A stretch of DNA of 64,000 bases from Thiomicrorhabdus sp. 6S3-12 (GTDB lineage Bacteria; Pseudomonadota; Gammaproteobacteria; Thiomicrospirales; Thiomicrospiraceae): assembly GCF_017571475.1 (NCBI RefSeq), contig NZ_JAGETW010000003.1:124001-188000 (forward strand), read 5' to 3'. Each line of letters opens with the position of its first letter. The first letter of the stretch is position 1. Of the stretch, positions 57,698 to 64,000 are shown in pieces. Under the pieces are notes generated by a model that worked only from the letters and a program-made list of their open reading frames with translations, had not been told where the DNA came from and made no database searches. The translations under genes were made by a program, and so were the position numbers.

Positions 57698-58507
57698 ATG
57701 GAACCTGTTTTAGATTGGTTACAAATCACCGTTCTGGCTTTGATTCAAGGGCTGACCGAATTTCTGCCCATATCCAGTTCCGGCCACCTTATTCTGGTGC
57801 CGCAGCTTTTCGGCTGGCAGGATCAGGGACTGGCGTTTGATGTTGCGGTGCATATCGGAACCTTAAGCGCGGTTGTCCTCTATTTCAGAAACGACATCCG
57901 ACTTATGGTAATCGACTGGACGCGCTCGCTGATTACCCGTCAACCGACGTCGAACAGCCGTCTTGCATGGTGGGTTATTCTTGCCACCTTGCCGGCAATC
58001 GCTTTTGGCTTTGTTATCAACAACGGGCTTGAAGAGAGCCTGCGTAACCCGCTGATTATCGCCGCCACAACGATCGGTTTCGGTATCCTGCTGTGGTGGT
58101 CGGACATCAAAGGCCAAAAAATCCGCGACGAATACAGCCTGAGCTTTAAAGACATTACCGTAATAGGCTTTGCACAGGCTCTGGCGTTAATCCCTGGAAC
58201 GTCCCGTTCCGGCATTACCATTACCGCGGCTTTACTGGTCGGCCTGACACCTCAGGCCGCTGCCCGCTTCTCGTTTCTGCTATCGATCCCGATCATTCTC
58301 GGCGCCGGGATTTTGAAACTTAAAGATCTTCTGGAGAGTTCGCACCCGGTCCAATGGCAGGCGATGATCGGCGGCACACTGCTTTCCGCTATCAGCGCCT
58401 ATATTGTCATTGCACTGTTTTTAAAATGGATCAACCGCGTCGGCATGGCACCTTTCGCTTTGTACCGTTTCGCGCTTGGCGCTCTGCTGATCTACCTGTT
58501 TATCTAG
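57698..58507 (+). CDS. uppP: Undecaprenyl-diphosphatase (bacitracin-resistance protein)
   Basis: Inner-membrane phosphatase that recycles the C55 lipid carrier of cell-wall synthesis. The 269-residue protein has about eight membrane helices with the two active-site motifs LTEFLPISSSGHLILVPQLF near residue 19 and PGTSRSGITITAALLVGL near 165, including the catalytic Glu, Ser, Arg and His. It begins 14 bases after the methyltransferase gene and fits functionally with MurJ and ElyC-like proteins in the window. Confidence 0.97.
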   Translation: MEPVLDWLQITVLALIQGLTEFLPISSSGHLILVPQLFGWQDQGLAFDVAVHIGTLSAVVLYFRNDIRLMVIDWTRSLITRQPTSNSRLAWWVILATLPAIAFGFVINNGLEESLRNPLIIAATTIGFGILLWWSDIKGQKIRDEYSLSFKDITVIGFAQALALIPGTSRSGITITAALLVGLTPQAAARFSFLLSIPIILGAGILKLKDLLESSHPVQWQAMIGGTLLSAISAYIVIALFLKWINRVGMAPFALYRFALGALLIYLFI

Positions 58508-58517
58508 GAATACACAA

Positions 58518-58880
58518 ATGCGACGCTTATGGCTGATAACCGGCTGGGGATTGATCGCCGGCGTTTTTTACCTTTCCGTATTAACGCCCTATATTCCCAC
58601 GATCAAAGTGAGTAATATTGATAAGGCGTATCACTTTATCGCCTACTTTGCGCTGATGATCTGGTTTGCTCAGGCTTACGCAGCCAACAGACGCTGGATC
58701 ATCCTGCTGGCAATCATATTATTCGGCATCCTGATCGAATTCATCCAACCTCATTACGGTCGTGAATTCGATATAAAAGACATGCTCGCCAACAGCGGCG
58801 GCGCATTGATGGCATGGCTGATAAGCCTGCAAGGTGGCGACATTCTTTATCGCCGTTTTACCGTCAAGGCGCAGAGATAA
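58518..58880 (+). CDS. VanZ-like membrane protein
   Basis: A 120-residue inner-membrane protein with four predicted helices. The pattern DKAYHFIAYFALMIWFAQAY followed by FGILIEFIQPHYGREFDIKD and MLANSGGALMAWLI matches the VanZ-like family, in which the conserved His, Glu, Asp and Asn face the membrane centre. Function is not known outside teicoplanin resistance. It starts 10 bases after uppP and is probably co-transcribed. Confidence 0.88.
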   Translation: MRRLWLITGWGLIAGVFYLSVLTPYIPTIKVSNIDKAYHFIAYFALMIWFAQAYAANRRWIILLAIILFGILIEFIQPHYGREFDIKDMLANSGGALMAWLISLQGGDILYRRFTVKAQR

Positions 58881-58913
58881 CGCAAAAGACAGCTATCGTC
58901 CAGGGAGAATAAA

Positions 58914-60446
58914 ATGGAACCTCAGCAGAACCTAAGCCATACCCATTTATTCTCCGCGCAACAGAGTCGTCAGCTCGATCGCTTTGCGATTCGAACATTA
59001 GACATGCCCGGCATTCTATTAATGAAACGTGCCGCCTGGCACGCTTTCCAGACAACGCAGAATTTTTATCCCGCAATCGACAAATTCGACATTCTATGCG
59101 GCACGGGTAATAACGGCGGCGACGGATTCGCCTTGGCTCAGTTCGCTCGACTTCAAGGCAAAGAGGTCAGTATCTGGCTGCTGGGCGATACGCAGAAAAT
59201 CCAGAATGACGCCCTGACAACATTTAAAGAAGCCCTGGCTCTCGGCATCCCGGTTCAACCCCTCTCAAAATACCCCTCAGCAGCAAACCATGACAAAGAG
59301 CGACTGATCGTAGACGCCCTGTTCGGAACAGGACTGGATCGTCCTTTGAGCGCTGAACTGCAAACCCTTATTCATGCGATCAACGCCAAAGAATTTCCTA
59401 TCATTGCTCTGGATACGCCAAGCGGCCTGGACAGCAACAGCGGTCGAATTCTCGGCGCCGCCATTAAGGCACAGCACACCTGCAGCTTTATTACCTATAA
59501 GACAGGCCAATTCACTCTGCATGGCAAAGACCATTGCGGGCAAATCCACCTTTTCGACCTTGGCCTGCCTGATGACGCTTACCGACAAAATCTGTCCGAC
59601 AGTATCGGCATGCATGGTCTTCGCTACTGGCGCGATAGAATGCCCAAACCCGACAGCACGCACCACAAAGGGCGTGCCGGAGTAGATCTTCTGATCGGAG
59701 GCAACAGCCAAATGGAAGGCGCCCTGCAAATAGCCGCCTCCGGCAGCCTGCATTGCGGAGCCGGACTGGTTCACATCTATAGCCCGCACAGCGGCTATCT
59801 CCGAGACATCCCGGAAGTACAATGCCACGCTCCGGATAACAGCGATCTCAAAACCTTAATCGCAAAAGCCGGCGCAATCGCGATCGGACCCGGCCTTGGT
59901 CAGAATGACTGGGCGCGGCAAAGCCTGCAGCAGCTTATCGAAAATGCATACGACAAAACTCTGATCCTGGATGCCGACGCACTGAACCTTCTGGCGCAAA
60001 AAGACGATCCGGAAATTGCCGCTATCCGCAAAAATTTGCAACAAGGCCATAACGAATGGATTTTGACCCCTCACCCCGGAGAAGCAGCCCGCCTGTTAAA
60101 TTGCTCCGTAGAAGATATTCAAAATGATCGGGGGCATGCTATTCGCCAACTGCAGCAAAAATACGGCGGCATCATCGTTTTAAAAGGCAACGGCAGTTTG
60201 ATCTTCGACGGCAAACAAATGGAACTCTGTCCGGACGGCAATCCGGGAATGGCGGTTGGAGGAATGGGCGACCTGTTAAGCGGAATTATCTGCGCCCTTG
60301 CGGCACAGAGTACGGATTCTTTTGCGGCGGCTTGTCTGGGTGTCTATCTGCACGCCAATGCGGGTGACCGGGCAGCCGAGACGTTTGGTCTCGCCGGCGT
60401 CACCCCAAGCAGAATGCTCGAGTCGATCGGCAAGCTGCTTGACTGA
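58914..60446 (+). CDS. nnr: Bifunctional NAD(P)H-hydrate epimerase/dehydratase
   Basis: Repairs hydrated NADH and NADPH. The N-terminal YjeF_N epimerase domain has CGTGNNGGDGFALAQFARL near residue 61 and LDTPSGLDSNSG near 162. The C-terminal ribokinase-like dehydratase domain has ILTPHPGEAARLL near 382 and NPGMAVGGMGDLLSGI near 442 with the catalytic Asp. The 510-residue fusion is standard for proteobacteria. GGGAG is six bases before the ATG. It often sits next to tsaE, which is not the case here. Confidence 0.96.
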   Translation: MEPQQNLSHTHLFSAQQSRQLDRFAIRTLDMPGILLMKRAAWHAFQTTQNFYPAIDKFDILCGTGNNGGDGFALAQFARLQGKEVSIWLLGDTQKIQNDALTTFKEALALGIPVQPLSKYPSAANHDKERLIVDALFGTGLDRPLSAELQTLIHAINAKEFPIIALDTPSGLDSNSGRILGAAIKAQHTCSFITYKTGQFTLHGKDHCGQIHLFDLGLPDDAYRQNLSDSIGMHGLRYWRDRMPKPDSTHHKGRAGVDLLIGGNSQMEGALQIAASGSLHCGAGLVHIYSPHSGYLRDIPEVQCHAPDNSDLKTLIAKAGAIAIGPGLGQNDWARQSLQQLIENAYDKTLILDADALNLLAQKDDPEIAAIRKNLQQGHNEWILTPHPGEAARLLNCSVEDIQNDRGHAIRQLQQKYGGIIVLKGNGSLIFDGKQMELCPDGNPGMAVGGMGDLLSGIICALAAQSTDSFAAACLGVYLHANAGDRAAETFGLAGVTPSRMLESIGKLLD

Positions 60447-60457
60447 ACGATTCCCCT

Positions 60458-61564
60458 CTATTTCGGAAGAAATGCGTTCAACTGCTGCATCATCTGATAC
60501 AACTCGTCTTCGTTCTCCGCCATCAGGTTGATATGCCCCAGCTTACGCCCGGCTCTTTCCGCCTTGTCGTATAGATGCAGATGCGCCTTCGGCATTTTCA
60601 AAACTTCTTCAACCGGACCGGTTTCACCGATAATGTTCACCATGGCGGCCAATGGCTGTTTAGGCTGAGTCGACCCGAGAGGCAGACCACAAATCGCGCG
60701 CACATGATTCTCGAACTGACTAGTTTCCGCACCTTCAATCGTCCAGTGCCCGGAGTTATGCACTCGCGGCGCCATTTCATTGGCAACCAGCCCGTCTTCG
60801 GTCTCAAAAAGCTCCAGTGTCAGCACCCCGACATGATCCAACTCATCCAGCAGCTTATGCATATACTCTTCCGCCTGCTTCTGTACGTCTTCGCTGATTT
60901 GACGTGCCGGCGCAATTGTGTAGCGTAAAATGCCTTCGTGATGCACATTCTGCATCAACGGATAGTAGACATGCTCGTTATGCGCATTGCGTACCGCAAT
61001 AATTGACAGTTCACGGGCAAAATCGACGAAGCCTTCCAGAATCAGTTCGCGCTCGCCCAATTGCTGCCAGGCCTTCTCAACCTGGTCTTCGCTTTTCAAA
61101 ACCGCCTGACCCTTGCCGTCATAGCCTTCGGTCGTAGTTTTCAAAACCGCTGGCAGGCCGATTTTTTTCACAGCATTATGCAAACTTTCCAAAGAGTCGA
61201 CCACTTCAAAAGGTGCGCACGGAATCCCCAGATCGGTAAGCAGATTTTTTTCTCGCCCGCGATGCTGCGAGACATAAAGTGACTTCTCTCCCGGATAGAC
61301 CGGCGTTGTCTTGGCGATCTCGCGCACCATCTCAACGTCGGTATTCTCGCTCTCATAAGTAATAACATCGGCAAAATCGACCAACTGCTTCAGGTTATCC
61401 GCTTCGTCCGAATGCATATGCATATGGCCCAACAGAGCCGACGGTTCGTCTTCACTTACGCCATAAAAGGCGAATTTCTGCGCCAGTGGATAGCCGGCCA
61501 AAGCCAACATCCGGCCCAGCTGACCGGCACCTAAAACACCTACTTTCTTGCTGATCGGGGTCAT
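60458..61564 (-). CDS. purK: N5-carboxyaminoimidazole ribonucleotide synthase
   Basis: ATP-grasp enzyme that carboxylates AIR to N5-CAIR in purine synthesis. It starts with KVGVLGAGQLGRMLALAGYP near residue 7, has PAVLKTTTEGYDGKGQAVL near 137 and LFETEDGLVANEMAPRVHNSGHWTIE divided over about 252-277. The 368-residue length is normal. It lies downstream of purE but is separated from it by 150 bases containing two hairpins, unlike the tightly overlapping purEK of E. coli. It ends 11 bases from the convergent nnr. Confidence 0.97.
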   Translation of the reverse strand: MTPISKKVGVLGAGQLGRMLALAGYPLAQKFAFYGVSEDEPSALLGHMHMHSDEADNLKQLVDFADVITYESENTDVEMVREIAKTTPVYPGEKSLYVSQHRGREKNLLTDLGIPCAPFEVVDSLESLHNAVKKIGLPAVLKTTTEGYDGKGQAVLKSEDQVEKAWQQLGERELILEGFVDFARELSIIAVRNAHNEHVYYPLMQNVHHEGILRYTIAPARQISEDVQKQAEEYMHKLLDELDHVGVLTLELFETEDGLVANEMAPRVHNSGHWTIEGAETSQFENHVRAICGLPLGSTQPKQPLAAMVNIIGETGPVEEVLKMPKAHLHLYDKAERAGRKLGHINLMAENEDELYQMMQQLNAFLPK

Positions 61565-61576
61565 GAGTCACTCCAA

Positions 61577-61624
61577 ATAAAAAACCGTAGGCGTGCATTT
61601 TAGCAAAATGCACCCGCTACGGTT
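61577..61624 (-). terminator. Long terminator hairpin between purE and purK
   Basis: AACCGTAG (61583-61590) pairs with CTACGGTT (61617-61624), continued inward by TGCATTTT and AAAATGCA. The minus strand then reads TTTTTTATTT. It lies only 13-60 bases before the purK start, so it could attenuate purK expression. Confidence 0.8.
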
Positions 61625-61675
61625 ACTTTCAAAAGCACTTTATATCAACGGCGTCCGACGGCAATCGGGGCGCGC

Positions 61676-61701
61676 AGAGCATCGCAAGCGCAAGATGCTC
61701 T
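61676..61701. repeat. Inverted repeat in purE-purK gap
   Basis: AGAGCATC (61676-61683) and GATGCTCT (61694-61701) form a perfect 8-bp stem with a 10-base loop. There is no T-run on the minus strand. It is 14 bases past the purE stop and may act as an RNA-stability or anti-termination element. Confidence 0.55.
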
Positions 61702-61714
61702 TGTCCGGCATTTA

Positions 61715-62218
61715 TTACTCTACTCGAGGATCCGGATTAGCCAGAACAGTCTCCGTCTGTTCAGTGCGGAAACGGTTAACCGCCTCGCGTACTTCAGGAT
61801 ACTGGTTTCCGACAATCTGTGCCGCCAGAATACCGGCATTCTTCGCACCGGCTTCACCGATTGCCAAGGTTCCCACCGGAATTCCGCCCGGCATCTGTAC
61901 GATAGATAGCAAAGAATCGTTACCGTTCAAGGCGCGCGATTTCACCGGCACGCCGAGCACCGGCACAACCGTTTTCGCCGCGACCATTCCCGGAAGGTGC
62001 GCCGCACCGCCGGCACCGGCAATAATCACCTGCAGACCGCGCTCTTGCGCCTGCTCTGCATATTCAAACATCAAATCCGGCGTACGGTGTGCCGACACCA
62101 CTTTAACTTCATGCGGAACGCCAAAAAGTTCCAGCATTTCAACGGAATGTTGCATTGTCGGCCAATCGGACTTAGAGCCCATAATCACACCAACAAGGGG
62201 AGCTGTTTGTTGTGACAT
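61715..62218 (-). CDS. purE: N5-carboxyaminoimidazole ribonucleotide mutase
   Basis: Converts N5-CAIR, the product of PurK, to CAIR. The class I PurE signature [14 protein letters not shown] near residue 9 and the [11 protein letters not shown]-type segment ([16 protein letters not shown]) near 68 are present in 167 residues. I choose the ATG at 62218; the GTG at 62227 is upstream with no ribosome site. It is divergent from the PhnD-like gene. Confidence 0.97.
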   Translation of the reverse strand: MSQQTAPLVGVIMGSKSDWPTMQHSVEMLELFGVPHEVKVVSAHRTPDLMFEYAEQAQERGLQVIIAGAGGAAHLPGMVAAKTVVPVLGVPVKSRALNGNDSLLSIVQMPGGIPVGTLAIGEAGAKNAGILAAQIVGNQYPEVREAVNRFRTEQTETVLANPDPRVE

Positions 62219-62287
62219 CGATATCACCCTAAATTTAGAAAAGGCGTCTATTTTCCTTATTTTTCAAACAAAATCAAATATTAAGTT

Positions 62288-62301
62288 TCAATAATTATTG
62301 A
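62288..62301. promoter_or_regulatory. 14-bp perfect palindrome between purE and the PhnD-like gene
   Basis: TCAATAATTATTGA is a perfect palindrome about 70 bases upstream of purE and 40 bases upstream of the PhnD-gene -10. It does not resemble the PurR box (ACGCAAACGTTTGCGT). Confidence 0.4.
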
Positions 62302-62340
62302 GTCGGAATAATTAAACAACCCCTTAATTTTATAAGGTTT

Positions 62341-62349
62341 TGCTATAAT
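62341..62349 (+). promoter_or_regulatory. Extended -10 promoter of the PhnD-like gene
   Basis: TGCTATAAT matches the extended -10 TGnTATAAT exactly, 35 bases before the ATG. No good -35 hexamer is seen. Confidence 0.62.
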
Positions 62350-62383
62350 TTTTGATTATCACTCAACCCAGGCCTTTTGATTC

Positions 62384-63322
62384 ATGCGATTCAAGCATTG
62401 CGCAAGCAGGCGTTCATTTCTAATGACGACTTTCGCCTCCCTGTTCGGACTGCACGGTTGTCAAAAAAACGATTACTCGCCCCAGGATTATGAACCAAAA
62501 GTGCTCGACTCCCCAAGTCTGAAACAGACGGAGTACGCCTTCGCCGTTCACCCTTTGCATAATCCATCAAGGCTATTCGAACTTTTCAATCCGTTAATGG
62601 AATATTTAAACGCCTATATTCCGGAAGCGCGCTTTCGACTCGAAGCCTCGCGCGACTATTCCAGCTACGACCAGAAACTGGCCGACGCTTCGGTCGAATT
62701 TGCTTTACCTAACCCCTATCAGACGGTAACTGCAATCGAATCCGGGCACTACAGAGTGTTTGCCAAAATGGGCGATGACCACAATTTCCGCGGTATCATT
62801 CTCGTCAGAAAAGACAGCGGCATTCGAAAGGTAACCGATCTGAAAGGCAAAACCATCAGTTACCCGGCTCCGACAGCCCTTGCCGCGACCATGATGCCGC
62901 AGTACTATCTGTATCAGCATGGCCTGAATATCAAAACCGATGCAAACAATATCTATGTCGGGTCTCAGGAATCATCTATTATGAATGTCCTGCACGGAGA
63001 AAGTGATGCCGGCGCAACCTGGCCGCCTCCGTGGGAACTGCTGGCGCAAGAAAATCCTGAACTGAAAGAAAAACTTGAGGTCAAATGGCAGACGGATCCT
63101 CTGCCGAACAACGGACTCATTGCGCGCAATGATGTTCCGCAACGACTTGTCACCCAGGTACAGCGACTGCTGAGCGAAATGCACACTACCCCGAGGGGCA
63201 GGGAAATTTTACAGACCATCTACCTTTCAAGATTCGAGGTTGCGGACAATGCCACTTATCAACCGGTGAAAGATTTCCTTGAAAACTTCCGGCAAAAAAT
63301 CCGCATTCCAGAAGAAGAATAA
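62384..63322 (+). CDS. PhnD-type periplasmic substrate-binding lipoprotein
   Basis: A 312-residue periplasmic binding protein of the phosphate/phosphite/phosphonate (PhnD-like) family. The N-terminus combines a twin-arginine-like SRRSFLMTTF with a lipobox LHGC at about residue 26, so it is probably a Tat-exported lipoprotein. The body has RFRLEASRDYSSYDQKLADA, ANPYQT-like ALPNPYQTVTAIESG, and GDDHNFRGIILVRKDSGIRK, then LKGKTISYPAPTALAATMMP. No ABC permease or ATPase gene is adjacent. Instead a HAMP-domain sensor follows by 23 bases, so the protein more likely feeds a signalling receptor than a transporter. The ligand is unknown. Confidence 0.85.
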   Translation: MRFKHCASRRSFLMTTFASLFGLHGCQKNDYSPQDYEPKVLDSPSLKQTEYAFAVHPLHNPSRLFELFNPLMEYLNAYIPEARFRLEASRDYSSYDQKLADASVEFALPNPYQTVTAIESGHYRVFAKMGDDHNFRGIILVRKDSGIRKVTDLKGKTISYPAPTALAATMMPQYYLYQHGLNIKTDANNIYVGSQESSIMNVLHGESDAGATWPPPWELLAQENPELKEKLEVKWQTDPLPNNGLIARNDVPQRLVTQVQRLLSEMHTTPRGREILQTIYLSRFEVADNATYQPVKDFLENFRQKIRIPEEE

Positions 63323-63345
63323 CCATAAAAGAAACCAATCCTTTG

Positions 63346-64000
63346 ATGCCGTTACAGATTAAATCCATAAAAAACAAACTGATTTTAAGCATTGCATTAA
63401 TCCACGCCGTGCTGATGACCCTGTTTATTTTTGACTTGGTACAGCGCCAGATGACCTTTCTGGAAAAAGAAACACGGGGGACGGCCATCGGCATCGCCAA
63501 GACACTGGCAACCAACAGCGTCCCCTGGATGCTGTCCAATGACCTTGCGGGACTGGCTGAAATCACTGACGCTCAGGCACAACAGGCCAATATTAACTTC
63601 GTGATGCTGATAAACACCGAAGGGAAAATTCTCGCTTATCACAACAACCGCAGCCCGCAACATCACGAAACCAGTATCGGTCGATTTCTGGAACTGCCGA
63701 AACACGACCCTTTCAATATGAAAAAAAGCGTCCACACCTACTTCGACGATGACAACGCCGTGGATGTCGCGATTCCGATCTGGAAAGAAGAAACACAACT
63801 GGGCTGGGCACGGGTTCAGCTAAGCCGCCTGAACACCACCAACAGCATTGAATTCATTACTCGTGAAGGCTTGTTCTACACTTTGATCGCCATCCTTTCA
63901 GGCACCGTAATGGCCTGGCTTATGGGGCACAATCTGACACGCAGGATCTACCGCCTGATCGATACGACCAAACGCATTCGCGACGGCGAACGAAATCTGC
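63346..64000 (+). CDS. Membrane sensor with HAMP domain, C-terminus outside window
   Basis: The frame is open to the window edge (218 complete codons). A first membrane helix (about 12-32) is followed by a periplasmic region with SVPWMLSNDLAGLAEI and NFVMLINTEGKILAYHNN, a CHASE/dCache-like sensor style. A second helix (about 176-196) leads into a HAMP segment (GHNLTRRIYRLIDTTKRIRD). The output domain, kinase, GGDEF or methyl-accepting, is not visible. The periplasmic binding lipoprotein directly upstream is a likely input partner. Confidence 0.8.
   Translation, partial: MPLQIKSIKNKLILSIALIHAVLMTLFIFDLVQRQMTFLEKETRGTAIGIAKTLATNSVPWMLSNDLAGLAEITDAQAQQANINFVMLINTEGKILAYHNNRSPQHHETSIGRFLELPKHDPFNMKKSVHTYFDDDNAVDVAIPIWKEETQLGWARVQLSRLNTTNSIEFITREGLFYTLIAILSGTVMAWLMGHNLTRRIYRLIDTTKRIRDGERNL

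Noticed and set aside
62288-62301. PurR operator in front of purE
   Set aside because: The palindrome TCAATAATTATTGA does not match the ACGCAAACGTTTGCGT consensus, so a PurR label is not supported.

Overview
This 64 kb window is a contiguous piece of a gammaproteobacterial chromosome, made almost entirely of conserved housekeeping genes. The gene orders miaB-phoL-ybeY-corC-lnt, leuS-lptE-holA-(proA)-nadD-rsfS-rlmH, rpsU-yqeY-dnaG-rpoD-tRNA-Ile2 and ribF-ileS-lspA are typical of the class. The moderate GC content, the trimeric porin, the lone acetolactate synthase and the general protein style suggest a marine or sulfur-oxidising lineage such as Hydrogenovibrio/Thiomicrorhabdus. That placement is an impression, not something the sequence proves. 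I saw no rRNA genes, CRISPR arrays, insertion sequences or prophage genes.

Layout. 1-7.3 kb: clpB (cut by the left edge, with a clear heat-shock promoter), an ElyC/YdcF-like membrane protein, hemN and rlmKL. 7.4-11.3 kb: a lytic transglycosylase followed by two unusual acidic proteins, one resembling the retention module of giant adhesins and one a Gly/Leu/Asp-rich repeat protein, then an AT-rich gap. 11.3-19.6 kb: lspA, ileS, ribF, murJ, an orphan acetolactate synthase and rpsT. 19.9-21.5 kb: a stand-alone MotA/MotB-type stator pair. 21.8-35.1 kb: the two large conserved cell-envelope, ribosome and tRNA clusters.

35.3-44.4 kb is the main accessory region. It holds seven prepilin-like genes and a two-component pair. 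Two tandem pairs (a GspK/PilX-like protein plus a type IV prepilin) are followed by a 532-residue prepilin whose C-terminal third is built of RTX-like, Asp/Gly-rich repeats. After that come a response regulator with a Fis-type DNA-binding end but no AAA+ domain, a histidine kinase, and two pilin-like genes with their own leaders. No assembly ATPase, platform protein or prepilin peptidase is present here, so these proteins must use machinery encoded elsewhere.

44.7-56.2 kb: porin, rplM-rpsI, tRNA-Ile2, rpoD, dnaG, yqeY, rpsU, tsaD, plsY, folB, and a pair of small genes that look like stand-alone FliG C-terminal domains. 56.5-64 kb: a MidA-type methyltransferase, uppP, a VanZ-like protein, nnr, purK, purE, a PhnD-type lipoprotein and the start of a HAMP-domain sensor. 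Several promoters and rho-independent terminators can be read directly, and many mark the transcription-unit borders.

All gene names come from recognising protein motifs and gene order by eye; no database search was run.
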